Shown piece by piece: positions 28,174-36,632 of a stretch of 64,000 nucleotides of DNA. Positions within the stretch are counted from its first letter, which is position 1. Every line of letters starts with the position of its first letter. The notes under the pieces were generated by a model that made no database searches, was not told the DNA's origin, and saw nothing but the letters and a program-made list of their open reading frames with translations. Source of the DNA: MnTg04 sp964568075 (lineage in GTDB: Bacteria > Pseudomonadota > Gammaproteobacteria > Steroidobacterales > MnTg04); assembly GCA_964568075.1 (NCBI GenBank), contig CAZMOM010000001.1, forward strand, positions 1-64,000, read 5' to 3'. Both the position numbers and the translations under genes were made by a program.

Positions 28174-28713
28174 ATGAGTAACCCCTTACCCCACAGGCAC
28201 GCGTTTGCCCTCGCTGCGTTCAGTCTTCTTTTCCTGGCTGGTTGCGCCGGAAAACCGTCAGCGCCTGTTTACATCTCAAAAGAGAAATTCCGCGCTGTCT
28301 CCCCGCTCGCATCGCCGCACGATGCCTCGCGCCAAAAATCACCGCTTGGCCGACAATTGGCTCGTACCGCCACCGGAATGGTTGGCGTGCCCTATGTGTA
28401 TGGGGGGCGGACACCCAAAGGATTCGATTGCAGCGGGCTGGTTTACTATTCGTACCAGCAGGCTGGTCTCAGCGTTCCCAGAACATCTCAGGAACAATAC
28501 AAAGCGGCAAGACCGATCAAATTAAGTGATGCACAACCCGGTGATTTGCTTTTCTTTCGTGGCGGCCGCAGAGTTTCGCATGTCGCAATTTATCTGGGCA
28601 ACGGTTATTTTGTCCATGCCCCCTCGACGGGAAAGAGCGTTTCGGTTGCCAGTTTCAATAACTCTTACTACCGCGATCACTTCGATCGCGCCGGACGTTT
28701 GCACCGAAACTGA
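28174..28713 (+). CDS. NlpC/P60 family peptidoglycan hydrolase lipoprotein
   Basis: The 179-residue protein has a lipoprotein signal (lipobox LAGC, Cys24) and a C-terminal NlpC/P60 domain. The catalytic triad is visible: Cys86 in FDCSGLVYY, His136 in SHVAIYLG and His148 in YFVHAP. The family are endopeptidases that cut D-Glu-mDAP bonds in peptidoglycan, placed here on a membrane anchor, probably the outer membrane. It is close to E. coli Spr/MepS in layout. Confidence 0.93.
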   Translation: MSNPLPHRHAFALAAFSLLFLAGCAGKPSAPVYISKEKFRAVSPLASPHDASRQKSPLGRQLARTATGMVGVPYVYGGRTPKGFDCSGLVYYSYQQAGLSVPRTSQEQYKAARPIKLSDAQPGDLLFFRGGRRVSHVAIYLGNGYFVHAPSTGKSVSVASFNNSYYRDHFDRAGRLHRN

Positions 28714-28783
28714 CAAACAGCCAGCTGGGTCCGGGGCCTGACAACAGCGGACCAATCTAACGATTCATGGCTATAATCGATCG

Positions 28784-30268
28784 ATGGGCCGCAGGCATAA
28801 CAATATTCTCGAAACGATCGGCAATACGCCGGTCGTCAAAATCAACAAGCTGGCACCCGACGGAGTAAACCTCTACGCGAAAATCGAGGCGTTCAATCCG
28901 CTCGGCTCGGTCAAGGACCGGTTGGCGCTCGGCGTCATCGAAGATGCCGAGAAAAGGGGCGCGCTTTCGCCCGGTCAGACGGTGATTGAGGCGACCAGTG
29001 GCAACACCGGAATTGGGCTGGCCATGGTCTGCGCGCAGAAAGGTTACCCGCTCGTTGTCGTGATGGCGGAAAACTTTTCCGTTGAGCGGCGTCGGATGAT
29101 GCGCTACATGGGCGCCAAGGTCATTTTGACGCCTGCTTCTGAAAAAGGCAGTGGAATGTTGGCAAAGGCTGTCGAGCTTGCCCAAACGCATGGCTGGTTT
29201 CTTTGCCGCCAATTCGAAAACGAAGCCAATGCAGATGCGCACTCAAAAACGACGGCAATCGAAATTCTCGAAGACTTCAAGGACACCGGCCTCGATTATT
29301 GGGTAACGGGCTTTGGCACGGGCGGCACCCTCAAGGGAGTGGCACGGGTTCTCCGCGAAAAAAGTCCAGACACGCGCATTATCGTCTGTGAAGCTGACAA
29401 CGCGCCGATTCTCGGCAGCGGCATCCCCCAGGACCGCCGACAGGACGGTTCGCCAGCGCGTAGCCATCCATATTTCCGGCCACACCTGGTGCAGGGTTGG
29501 GGGCCGGACTTCATCCCGAAACTGGCCGAGGACGCCGTCGATGCCTCGCTAATCGACGAGATCATCCCGATCAGTGGCGACGATGCCCTGAGACTGGCCC
29601 GGGACCTGGCGACAATAGAGGGAATTTTTGCCGGCATATCATCCGGCGCGACGCTGGCGGGCGCGCTAAAGGTCTGCAATACAGCGAAACCCGGTTCGAA
29701 CGTTCTGTGCATGTTGCCGGATACGGGCGAGCGTTACCTAACCACCGTGCTGTTCGAAGACGTTCCGGTCGAAATGACCAGGGAAGAAATAGATATCTCG
29801 AAATCGACACCGCTTTGCCGATTTGATGCTCCGCCGCCGCCCGACACGGACGGTTCCCCCGTTCAGGCAGCCACAGCCGAAGCTGTGGAGTTTGTCAGCC
29901 AGGCCATTGGCGACAAGGAGCAGCCTGTCGTCTTGTTTGCGCTCGAATGGTGTGAGTTTTGCTGGTCGGTCCGCAAGATGCTGGCGGCATACCAGATCGA
30001 ATATCGTTCGGTGGACCTGGATTCCGTCGCGTACCAGGAAGATAACTGGGGCGGTAAAATTCGCGCGGCCCTCACCGAAAAGACCGGCTCGAAAACCATC
30101 CCGCAGATATTTGTCGGCAGCGAATTTGTCGGTGGCGCAACCGAGCTTTTTGACGCCCTCAAGGACAACAGCCTGCAGTCCATGCTGGCGAAAAGTGGTG
30201 TGTCGTACGACCCGGAAATGGACACCGATCCCTATTCATTTCTGCCGACCTGGTTACACCCACGGTAG
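28784..30268 (+). CDS. Cysteine synthase fused to a glutaredoxin domain
   Basis: The first 330 residues are a complete O-acetylserine sulfhydrylase-type PLP enzyme: PLP Lys44 in GSVKDR, substrate loop TSGNTG (71-76), phosphate loop GFGTGGT (176-182), and GISSGAT near 284. A linker of about 50 residues (PPPPDTDGSPVQ) leads to a glutaredoxin domain (about 382-480) with the dithiol CEFC at 390-393 and the cis-Pro segment KTIPQIFVG. The fusion is continuous with no frame break. Cysteine synthase makes cysteine from O-acetylserine and sulfide. The attached glutaredoxin may reduce a disulfide or persulfide at the active site, or protect the product; that part is inference. Confidence 0.92.
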   Translation: MGRRHNNILETIGNTPVVKINKLAPDGVNLYAKIEAFNPLGSVKDRLALGVIEDAEKRGALSPGQTVIEATSGNTGIGLAMVCAQKGYPLVVVMAENFSVERRRMMRYMGAKVILTPASEKGSGMLAKAVELAQTHGWFLCRQFENEANADAHSKTTAIEILEDFKDTGLDYWVTGFGTGGTLKGVARVLREKSPDTRIIVCEADNAPILGSGIPQDRRQDGSPARSHPYFRPHLVQGWGPDFIPKLAEDAVDASLIDEIIPISGDDALRLARDLATIEGIFAGISSGATLAGALKVCNTAKPGSNVLCMLPDTGERYLTTVLFEDVPVEMTREEIDISKSTPLCRFDAPPPPDTDGSPVQAATAEAVEFVSQAIGDKEQPVVLFALEWCEFCWSVRKMLAAYQIEYRSVDLDSVAYQEDNWGGKIRAALTEKTGSKTIPQIFVGSEFVGGATELFDALKDNSLQSMLAKSGVSYDPEMDTDPYSFLPTWLHPR

Positions 30269-30390
30269 TCGGGAGGACGTCGGGGGATTGCGGGAAGCGG
30301 GCTGTAGCAGCCGGCGAGACGCTGTTTTCAAACCCGATATCGCACAAGGTATTCCAATCCGGGAACAAGCGCTTATCCTCTTTCTCGAGA

Positions 30391-30465
30391 AAAAGGATAT
30401 TGAGCCGGATCATTATCCGGCCTGGCCCATGGCTTGCCCGGCAATATCCTTCAACCCCTTTTTTT
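30391..30465 (+). terminator. Possible intrinsic terminator after the cysteine synthase fusion
   Basis: AAGGATATTG (30393-30402) pairs with CAATATCCTT (30442-30451), and a CCGG/CCGG continuation extends the stem. A second small hairpin (GCCGGAT/ATCCGGC) lies within. A run of seven T begins at 30459. Confidence 0.5.
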
Positions 30466-30553
30466 GAACCGTACACCGCACAAACTCTTCCATTACGGGA
30501 ACATCGGGTTATCGTACAGGTCGTAGTTCGTGCCATTCCAATCGGGAGAACCC

Positions 30554-33280
30554 ATGAAAAAGTTTACCGGGCGCACAATCGGCGCACTGGCTGTACTCTT
30601 GCTAAGCAACACCACGTTGGCCTCCGCTCCGGATATCGACATCCAGTATGAGAAGTTTACATTGGACAACGGTCTGCGCGTCATCGTGCATGAAGACCGC
30701 AAGGCGCCGATCGTCGCCGTCAGTGTCTGGTATCACGTTGGGTCAAAAGATGAGAAGCCCGGCAAAACAGGCTTCGCCCATTTATTCGAACACCTGATGT
30801 TTAATGGTTCGGAAAATTACAACGACGAATATTTCAAGCCATTTGATGAAGTCGGCGCGACCGCGATAAATGGCACGACCTGGTTCGATCGCACCAACTA
30901 TTTCCAGAACGTTCCGACGCCGGCGCTCGAGCTGGCGCTGTGGATGGAGTCCGATCGCATGGGCCACTTGCTCGGAGTCATCACGCAGGAAAAACTCGAC
31001 GAGCAACGCGATGTCGTAAAAAATGAAAAACGACAGGGCGACAACCAGCCCTATGGCCTGGTCGAATATCGTACGTTGGAAGGCCTGTTTCCCGAAGGCC
31101 ACCCTTACCGCTGGAGCACGATCGGATCGATGGAGGACCTGGATGCTGCGTCGCTGGACGACGTCAAGGAATGGTTTCGCCAGTACTATGGCGCGGCCAA
31201 CACGGTCCTGGTACTCGCCGGCGATATCAATGCTGCGGAAGCGCGGCCGCTGGTCGAGAAATACTTCGCCGATATCGATGCCGGACCAACGGTCAATCGT
31301 CTGAAGGCGATGGTACCGGTGCTCGAGAGCAGCACCCATGAAATCCTGTACGACCAGGTTCCACAAGCGAGAATTTATCGTTCCTGGGCGGTCCCCGGTC
31401 GCGTGACTCAGGAAGGCGCACGCCTCCAGCTTGCCGCCGCGATCCTCGGCAGCGGCAAAAACTCCCGTCTTTACCGGGAACTGGTTTACCAACGCCAGAT
31501 CGCGACCCAGGTCAGCGCCGATTATGAATTTCACACGCTGGCCAGTATTTTTACGATCGATGCCATGGTTAAACCCGGAGTGGACCCCGACGAAGTCAGC
31601 CGGGTAATCGACGTCGTCGTCGGTAAATTTCTTGAGAAAGGGCCGACGAAAGCGGAGCTGGCGCGGGTTCGAACTTCGATCAATGCAGGCCTGATTCGTG
31701 GACTGGAGCAGGTTGGGGGCTTTGGCGGCAAGGCGGTAACGCTTGCGCGCAGTGAGCTCTATGGGGGTAGCCCAGATTTCTGGCGCACCCGGCTGGGCTG
31801 GCTTAACTCAGCCACGGTCCGTGAGGTGAAAGGCGCCGCAGTTCACTGGCTGGGCCAAGCGAATTATCGGCTCGATGTTTTGCCATTTGGCGATTACCGG
31901 ACCGTGGAGACTGATGCCGATCGCAGCAAGCTGCCTTACCCGGTTTCGATGCCCGAACTGACTTTCCCCGAAATACGACGAGCGAAACTGAAAAACGGCA
32001 TCGAAGTCGTGCTGGCGGAGCGTCACGCGGTACCAACCGTGAACATTGCCGTCCAGTTTGACGCCGGCTACGCCGCCGATGCCGGGCGCAAGCTCGGCAC
32101 CGCAAATTTCACTTTGGCGATGCTCAGCGAGGGTACGACCACTCGCGATTCGCTGACGATCAGCGAGGAATCAGAGTTGCTAGGAGCGCAGATTTCAACC
32201 AGCTCAACGCTGGATACATCGCGGGCGAGTCTGAATTCCCTAAAAGAAAACCTCGATAGCTCGATGGATCTTTTTGCCGATATCATTCGCAACCCGGCCT
32301 TCTCGGTTGCGGAGATGGAGCGTTTGCGACCCCGCTGGCTGGCGGCGATCCAACAGGAAAAGGCACAACCTGTTGGAATCGCGTTGCGTGAATTGCCACC
32401 GTTGATTTACGGCAAGGATCACGCTTACGGCATCCCGTTTACCGGTTCCGGAACCGAGGACTCCATCAGGGCAATAACTCGTGACGATCTCCAGACATTT
32501 CACATGGAATGGCTGCGTCCGGACAATGCGACCATTTTCGTCGTCGGCGATAGCAGCATGGACGAGATGCTGCCTTTGCTGAATGCACGGTTTGGCGATT
32601 GGAAATCCCCGGCAGAACAAGTTCCGACAAAAAACATCGCGCATGTTGACATCGCACCCGAGGCGAAAATCTACCTGGTCGATAAACCCGGATCACCACA
32701 ATCGCTGATCCTTGCAGGTCATGTCGCACCTCCGGCCGGGGACGATAACAACCTGGTCATCAACGCGATGAACAGCGTTATCGGCGGTGATTTCACTGCA
32801 CGGATCAACATGGACCTGCGTGAAGACAAGGGGTGGTCGTATGGTGCCAGGACAATCATCTTCGGCGCGCGCAGTCAGCAGCCTTACCTGGTGTACGCGC
32901 CGGTACAGACTGATCGGACGGCCGATTCCATCGAGGCGTTGTTACGCCAGTTCGATGCGTATCTCGGTTCCAATCCGACCAAACCGGAGGAACTGGACCG
33001 GGTCATCAAGAATGAGACCCGCAGCCTGCCTGGCCGATTCGAGACCAGCCGCGCGGTGCTGGGAGCGATGTTATCCAATGCACGATTCGGCCGGCCCGAT
33101 GACTACGTCACGACGCTGACGCGGCAGTACCAAGCAATGACTGTCGAACAAATCGATGCGGCGGCGAAAGACGTTCTTCGGCCACACAACCTGATTTGGT
33201 TGGTCGTCGGCGATTTGGCAAAAATTGAAGACTCGGTCAGGGCGCTCGGAATCGGTGAGGTTGAGATTCTGGAGCTTTAG
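30554..33280 (+). CDS. M16 family zinc metallopeptidase (two-domain)
   Basis: The start is the ATG at 30554, after GGGAGAA. The 908-residue protein has a signal peptide (MKKFTGRTIGALAVLLLSNTTLASA) and is periplasmic. The inverted zinc motif HLFEH is at residues 76-80, with the third Glu ligand expected in the helix near DVVKNEKRQ. The C-terminal half repeats the fold without the motif (KNGIEVVLAERHAVPTVNIAV), as in pitrilysin-like clamshell proteases that degrade short peptides. Confidence 0.93.
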   Translation: MKKFTGRTIGALAVLLLSNTTLASAPDIDIQYEKFTLDNGLRVIVHEDRKAPIVAVSVWYHVGSKDEKPGKTGFAHLFEHLMFNGSENYNDEYFKPFDEVGATAINGTTWFDRTNYFQNVPTPALELALWMESDRMGHLLGVITQEKLDEQRDVVKNEKRQGDNQPYGLVEYRTLEGLFPEGHPYRWSTIGSMEDLDAASLDDVKEWFRQYYGAANTVLVLAGDINAAEARPLVEKYFADIDAGPTVNRLKAMVPVLESSTHEILYDQVPQARIYRSWAVPGRVTQEGARLQLAAAILGSGKNSRLYRELVYQRQIATQVSADYEFHTLASIFTIDAMVKPGVDPDEVSRVIDVVVGKFLEKGPTKAELARVRTSINAGLIRGLEQVGGFGGKAVTLARSELYGGSPDFWRTRLGWLNSATVREVKGAAVHWLGQANYRLDVLPFGDYRTVETDADRSKLPYPVSMPELTFPEIRRAKLKNGIEVVLAERHAVPTVNIAVQFDAGYAADAGRKLGTANFTLAMLSEGTTTRDSLTISEESELLGAQISTSSTLDTSRASLNSLKENLDSSMDLFADIIRNPAFSVAEMERLRPRWLAAIQQEKAQPVGIALRELPPLIYGKDHAYGIPFTGSGTEDSIRAITRDDLQTFHMEWLRPDNATIFVVGDSSMDEMLPLLNARFGDWKSPAEQVPTKNIAHVDIAPEAKIYLVDKPGSPQSLILAGHVAPPAGDDNNLVINAMNSVIGGDFTARINMDLREDKGWSYGARTIIFGARSQQPYLVYAPVQTDRTADSIEALLRQFDAYLGSNPTKPEELDRVIKNETRSLPGRFETSRAVLGAMLSNARFGRPDDYVTTLTRQYQAMTVEQIDAAAKDVLRPHNLIWLVVGDLAKIEDSVRALGIGEVEILEL

Positions 33281-33329
33281 CCGCTACCGAAAAACGCGAC
33301 GAAAAAGGGGGATGGACCACGGCTTTCTC

Positions 33330-33420
33330 AAAAAGGGGACGGATTTATTTTTCCACTGTTGTATTAATCCTCCAAACCACAAGATATTTCAGCGTGGAAA
33401 AATAAATCCGTCCCCTTTTT
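33330..33420. repeat. 27-bp perfect inverted repeat (mobile hairpin element / terminator)
   Basis: Bases 33330-33356 are the exact reverse complement of 33394-33420, with a 37-base loop. The outer ends read AAAAAGGGGACGGATTTATT. The right arm reaches the stop codon of the SCO1 gene, between two convergent genes, so it can also act as a bidirectional terminator. Elements with similar ends lie at 56141-56186 and 58656-58746. Confidence 0.85.
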
Positions 33421-34037
33421 CAGAGTCGGCTGATTTCCAGGAATCGCTTCGCGATGTCGCCGGGCCGGTGTGGCGGTGAAAACGCAGCGAACATCCTGGC
33501 CGCCGGATCGACGAGAAAAATCGACGCGCTGTGCGCGACATCATAGACACCATTTTCGTCCGGCGCTTCACGCTCATACATAGCACCGATTGCCAGCGCC
33601 AGCTTGTGCAACTGATCGTCGGGTCCGCGTACACCGACAAAATCAGCTCCAAAATAGGTCACATAAGAGGCCAGCGTCGCGGGATCATCACGCTCCGGAT
33701 CGACGGAAACCAGAACTACGCGGGGCAGGTTTTCCGCGTCTCCCAGTTCCGCCATCACGCCCCGCAGCGTCATCATCGTGGTCGGACAAATATCCGGACA
33801 GGATGTGTAACCGAAAAAAACCAGTGTCCAGTGCCCGCGTAGCTCGTCCAGGCCAAATGGCCGCTCCTGATGGTCGAACATCTTGAAATCGGGCAGTGGT
33901 CGAGGCTCGGGCCAGATGGTTCCCATCGATGAGTCTGGCACAGCGTTATTGGCTCGATCGTCACTCGCTCGATAAATGCCGATGGCGAACCCGGCCAACA
34001 ACATCATCAGGACGAAAACAAATGCTCTCTGCCCCAT
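33420..34037 (-). CDS. SCO1/SenC/PrrC family copper chaperone
   Basis: The 205-residue protein has one N-terminal membrane anchor and a periplasmic thioredoxin fold. The copper ligands are Cys80 and Cys84 (TSCPDICP) and His169 (VAHSAS). SCO proteins insert copper into the CuA site of subunit II. It is the last gene of a minus-strand set with COX15 and a DUF1566 lipoprotein, divergent from a CuA-containing oxidase-like operon. A second SCO lies at 38432. The stop codon touches the inverted repeat at 33394-33420. Confidence 0.93.
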   Translation of the reverse strand: MGQRAFVFVLMMLLAGFAIGIYRASDDRANNAVPDSSMGTIWPEPRPLPDFKMFDHQERPFGLDELRGHWTLVFFGYTSCPDICPTTMMTLRGVMAELGDAENLPRVVLVSVDPERDDPATLASYVTYFGADFVGVRGPDDQLHKLALAIGAMYEREAPDENGVYDVAHSASIFLVDPAARMFAAFSPPHRPGDIAKRFLEISRL

Positions 34038-34056
34038 GGAATTCCTCCCTCGAAAA

Positions 34057-35025
34057 TCAGCCCGGAGCCCGGGCGCTGTGCCGATTTAGCGCTCGCAGCT
34101 TCAGGAGGCTGAGCACCAACAAGGCCGCCAGCCAGTTATGCGCCACGGCCAGCGTCAGCGGAAGACTGGTCAGAATGGCGGCAATCCCGACTGAAAACTC
34201 GAGCGTAACGAGAATCAGAATCGTGATCGCCACGCTGCGAAACTGGCGGCCCGCGGTCAGGGCAATCAATCCCGCCGCCAGCACAGCCATTAGCGTCAGT
34301 ACCGCGCCCAGGCGATGCGTCTTGTGAATCGCCGCTCTCTCATCGCCGCCTACGACCATGCCCTGCTCGGTAACCTCATGTTCGCGCGACAAATCGAATG
34401 CGGTGGCCAATTCCATTCCGGGCAACCAGGATCCGTGGCAGTCGGGCAGGGTTCGGCAGGCCAGAGCCCCGAAATTGGCACTGGTCAGACCACCCAGAAA
34501 AATCTGTAATGCGAGGAGACCGGTCGCGGCAAGCGTTAAACGACGAAGCAGCAACCGCCGGCTACCACCATGCGCTACCGCGGCATCATTGAAGGCCATC
34601 CAGCCCAAAAGGCCCAGCATGCAAAAGCCGCCGGCCAGGTTACCGATCACCACGGCCGGATTGTGAAGACTACCGGAGCGGATCCCCAAGGCGGCAAGAA
34701 AAACGGTCAGACCGAGCAGGGTCAGTAACACGACGCGGTCTTTCCTAGCGCGCAGCGCCCGGATATTCAGCAGCAAAATCAAAACCCCCAGCGCGCCTGC
34801 AACGAGCCTGTGCAGCGGTGTTGCCCATGCCATCGCCTGGTTTTGCTGCAAGCCCATTTGCCGGTACGCGTCGCCTGAGTCAAGCGGCTGACTGGCCGCC
34901 GGCGGTTCACCGATGCGTCCATAACAGGCCGGCCAGTCGGTGCAGCCAATGCCCGAGTGAGCTAGGCGCAAATAGGCGCTCAGCGATACGAGAATGACAA
35001 CGAGCAACAGTGAAGTTCTGACCAT
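34057..35025 (-). CDS. ctaA: Heme A synthase (COX15/CtaA)
   Basis: The 322-residue protein has eight membrane helices. It keeps the family residues RLAHSGIGCTDWPACYG at the N-terminus, TPLHRLVAG, a central SGSLHNP, LACRTLPDCHGSW, and AIHKTHRLGAVL and AVAHNWLAAL with the C-terminal heme ligands. It converts heme O to heme A. The heme O synthase gene (ctaB) is not in the window. Its presence beside the subunit I gene implies that the product carries an A-type heme. Confidence 0.93.
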   Translation of the reverse strand: MVRTSLLLVVILVSLSAYLRLAHSGIGCTDWPACYGRIGEPPAASQPLDSGDAYRQMGLQQNQAMAWATPLHRLVAGALGVLILLLNIRALRARKDRVVLLTLLGLTVFLAALGIRSGSLHNPAVVIGNLAGGFCMLGLLGWMAFNDAAVAHGGSRRLLLRRLTLAATGLLALQIFLGGLTSANFGALACRTLPDCHGSWLPGMELATAFDLSREHEVTEQGMVVGGDERAAIHKTHRLGAVLTLMAVLAAGLIALTAGRQFRSVAITILILVTLEFSVGIAAILTSLPLTLAVAHNWLAALLVLSLLKLRALNRHSARAPG

Positions 35026-35050
35026 GAATGCAATAGTGACTCCAGGCAGG

Positions 35051-35698
35051 TCAGTCGTCTACTTTCTCCAGCATCACGGCCTCTCCGCGAACCAGTCGGA
35101 CAAGTTTCGGTGTTTTCTTCCAGTCGACCCGGTCGTGACCGAAGCGAAAATTCCAGGTCCATGCGGCATTCCACTGGAAACTGTAATCATTGCCCGACCA
35201 GTATTCACCCGGCTGGGTATAAGGAAAATATTGGGAATTGATTGTCGGCGGTTTTTTGATCTTGCGCAGGTCGCTGATCGATGCCAGTTCATCGCGCGTT
35301 GGTATGCGCCAGTCGTGGTATCGGCAATAGCCCGCTTCGTTGACAGCCTGCGCATAGGAATACGTATCGCAGTCACTGCCAGTGCAGGTGCCTCCATTCG
35401 CGACGCCCCGGTAATCCAGGCCCCGATCGTGCGATTCGTCGGGGTCGTACCAGCTATAGGTGTGTTGCCAGTGGTGCAAACCGGTCGACTCGGTTTTCAC
35501 TTCCCAGATCAGACCGGTGTACTGGTCCAGCACACAAGACCACCGACCGTCCGCAATATTTCCCGTTTCGCCAGCGGCTCCGATCGCCGAATATTTGCTG
35601 TCGTGGATATCGGGTGCCGGGCCGGAATCCTGGCCACAGGCGACCAGCAGCGCCCCCACAATGGCCGGAATCAGAACCTGGAAAATCCTCGTTGTCAT
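35051..35698 (-). CDS. DUF1566 (Lcl C-terminal) lipoprotein
   Basis: The ATG at 35698 follows AAAGG and opens a 215-residue lipoprotein (MTTRIFQVLIPAIVGALLVAC). The body has the DUF1566 signatures: GLIWEVKT, WRIPTRDELASISD, and YWSGNDYSFQWNAAWTWNF. DUF1566 resembles the C-type-lectin/formylglycine fold and is often found in surface proteins. Why it precedes COX15 and SCO1 on the same strand is unclear. It is divergent from the small membrane gene at 35893, with 195 bases between. Confidence 0.8.
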   Translation of the reverse strand: MTTRIFQVLIPAIVGALLVACGQDSGPAPDIHDSKYSAIGAAGETGNIADGRWSCVLDQYTGLIWEVKTESTGLHHWQHTYSWYDPDESHDRGLDYRGVANGGTCTGSDCDTYSYAQAVNEAGYCRYHDWRIPTRDELASISDLRKIKKPPTINSQYFPYTQPGEYWSGNDYSFQWNAAWTWNFRFGHDRVDWKKTPKLVRLVRGEAVMLEKVDD

Positions 35699-35792
35699 CA
35701 CGGTACCGCCTTTGCTGGCCCTCATCATCGCCCGAGCTTACATTGCGCGCAAAAAACTCGTGCACCCATACTCCTTTTTGCCAACGCGATAC

Positions 35793-35806
35793 ATGACCTG
35801 CATCAA
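35793..35806. promoter_or_regulatory. Candidate FNR/DNR-family binding site
   Basis: ATGACCTGCATCAA differs from the FNR/DNR consensus (TTGA-N6-TCAA) only at its first base. It lies in the shared promoter region between the DUF1566-COX15-SCO1 genes (minus) and the subunit II/I operon (plus), about 87 bases upstream of 35893. CRP/FNR regulators of this type respond to oxygen (FNR/ANR) or nitric oxide (DNR/NNR). Confidence 0.45.
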
Positions 35807-35892
35807 TTCCGGCGCGAGATGTCGGTGTTAGTGTTTTTTTGCCTGCAATCTTCGCCCGGGCACCGATCCCGATACCAGCATGGACGAGCAAT

Positions 35893-36057
35893 ATGAACCA
35901 GGAATTTCAAACCGAAAACGAAAAAACGCCTATCCCCGTCATGCAGCGTGTTCTTGAGAATCCGTTCCTGCTGCTTTTTATCGGCGTGGTGGTGCCGACT
36001 GTTTTCTACATCATTTGGGGAATCATGGAGATCATAACGATTCCGATCGCCAGGTAA
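35893..36057 (+). CDS. Small single-helix membrane protein of the oxidase-like operon
   Basis: A 54-residue protein starts at the ATG at 35893. It has a soluble N-terminus (MNQEFQTENEKTPIPVMQRV) and one membrane helix at about residues 25-48 (FLLLFIGVVVPTVFYIIWGI). It ends 23 bases before the GTG of subunit II. Small one-helix subunits accompany B-type heme-copper enzymes, for example subunit IIa of ba3, and that is the likely role. A longer frame from 35839 lacks support. Confidence 0.65.
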   Translation: MNQEFQTENEKTPIPVMQRVLENPFLLLFIGVVVPTVFYIIWGIMEIITIPIAR

Positions 36058-36080
36058 TACCAACAACAAGGGGTGATGCC

Positions 36081-36632
36081 GTGAGTTCAATACAACCTCC
36101 CAGCGACGTCCTCTGGTGGAAACAGCCACTGGACCGGGTCGAAGGGACCTGGATCGCGCTGGCGCTCGTCTGGTCTCTGATCATGTTCGTGATGATGCCC
36201 CTGTGGCACGTTTACGGGAAACAAAACCTCTCTAACGAGGCTTACCGCACGACACCGGAAGCCTTTCAGGCCAAGACGATGGCGATGGTGGAACAGTACA
36301 CCGTACGCAAAGAAACCACTTTGCAAATACCGGTGGTACACCCGCCACCGGGAAGCGACGTGTACCTGATCGGCCGATTATGGCAATGGTGGCCCCTGCT
36401 CGAGCTGGAGAAAGACGAAACCTACCGGCTGCATCTTTCATCGATGGACTGGCAGCATGGGTTTTCACTCCAACCGATCAACATCAACTTGCAGGTTCTG
36501 CCAGGCTACGAGATGGTGCTGACCATTACGCCCGACACCTCCGGCGATCAGACCATTGTCTGTAACGAATACTGCGGCATCGGTCATCACACGATGCTCG
36601 GCAAAATCTATATCACGGAGGGTGGATCGTGA
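36081..36632 (+). CDS. CuA-containing heme-copper enzyme subunit II
   Basis: The start is the GTG at 36081, after AAGGGG. The 183-residue protein has one membrane helix (about 24-44) and a periplasmic cupredoxin domain. All CuA ligands are present: His126 (WQHGF), and Cys161, Glu163, Cys165, His169 and Met172 in CNEYCGIGHHTM. One N-terminal helix and a short domain are typical of B-type (ba3) enzymes. It should accept electrons from a periplasmic donor, so the complex is cytochrome-c or cupredoxin linked, not a quinol enzyme. Its stop overlaps the GTG of subunit I. Confidence 0.9.
   Translation: MSSIQPPSDVLWWKQPLDRVEGTWIALALVWSLIMFVMMPLWHVYGKQNLSNEAYRTTPEAFQAKTMAMVEQYTVRKETTLQIPVVHPPPGSDVYLIGRLWQWWPLLELEKDETYRLHLSSMDWQHGFSLQPININLQVLPGYEMVLTITPDTSGDQTIVCNEYCGIGHHTMLGKIYITEGGS

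Noticed and set aside
33330..33420. Reading the perfect hairpin only as a terminator
   Set aside because: The 37-base loop and the recurrence of the same ends at two other loci fit a mobile palindrome better, although it may also terminate transcription.
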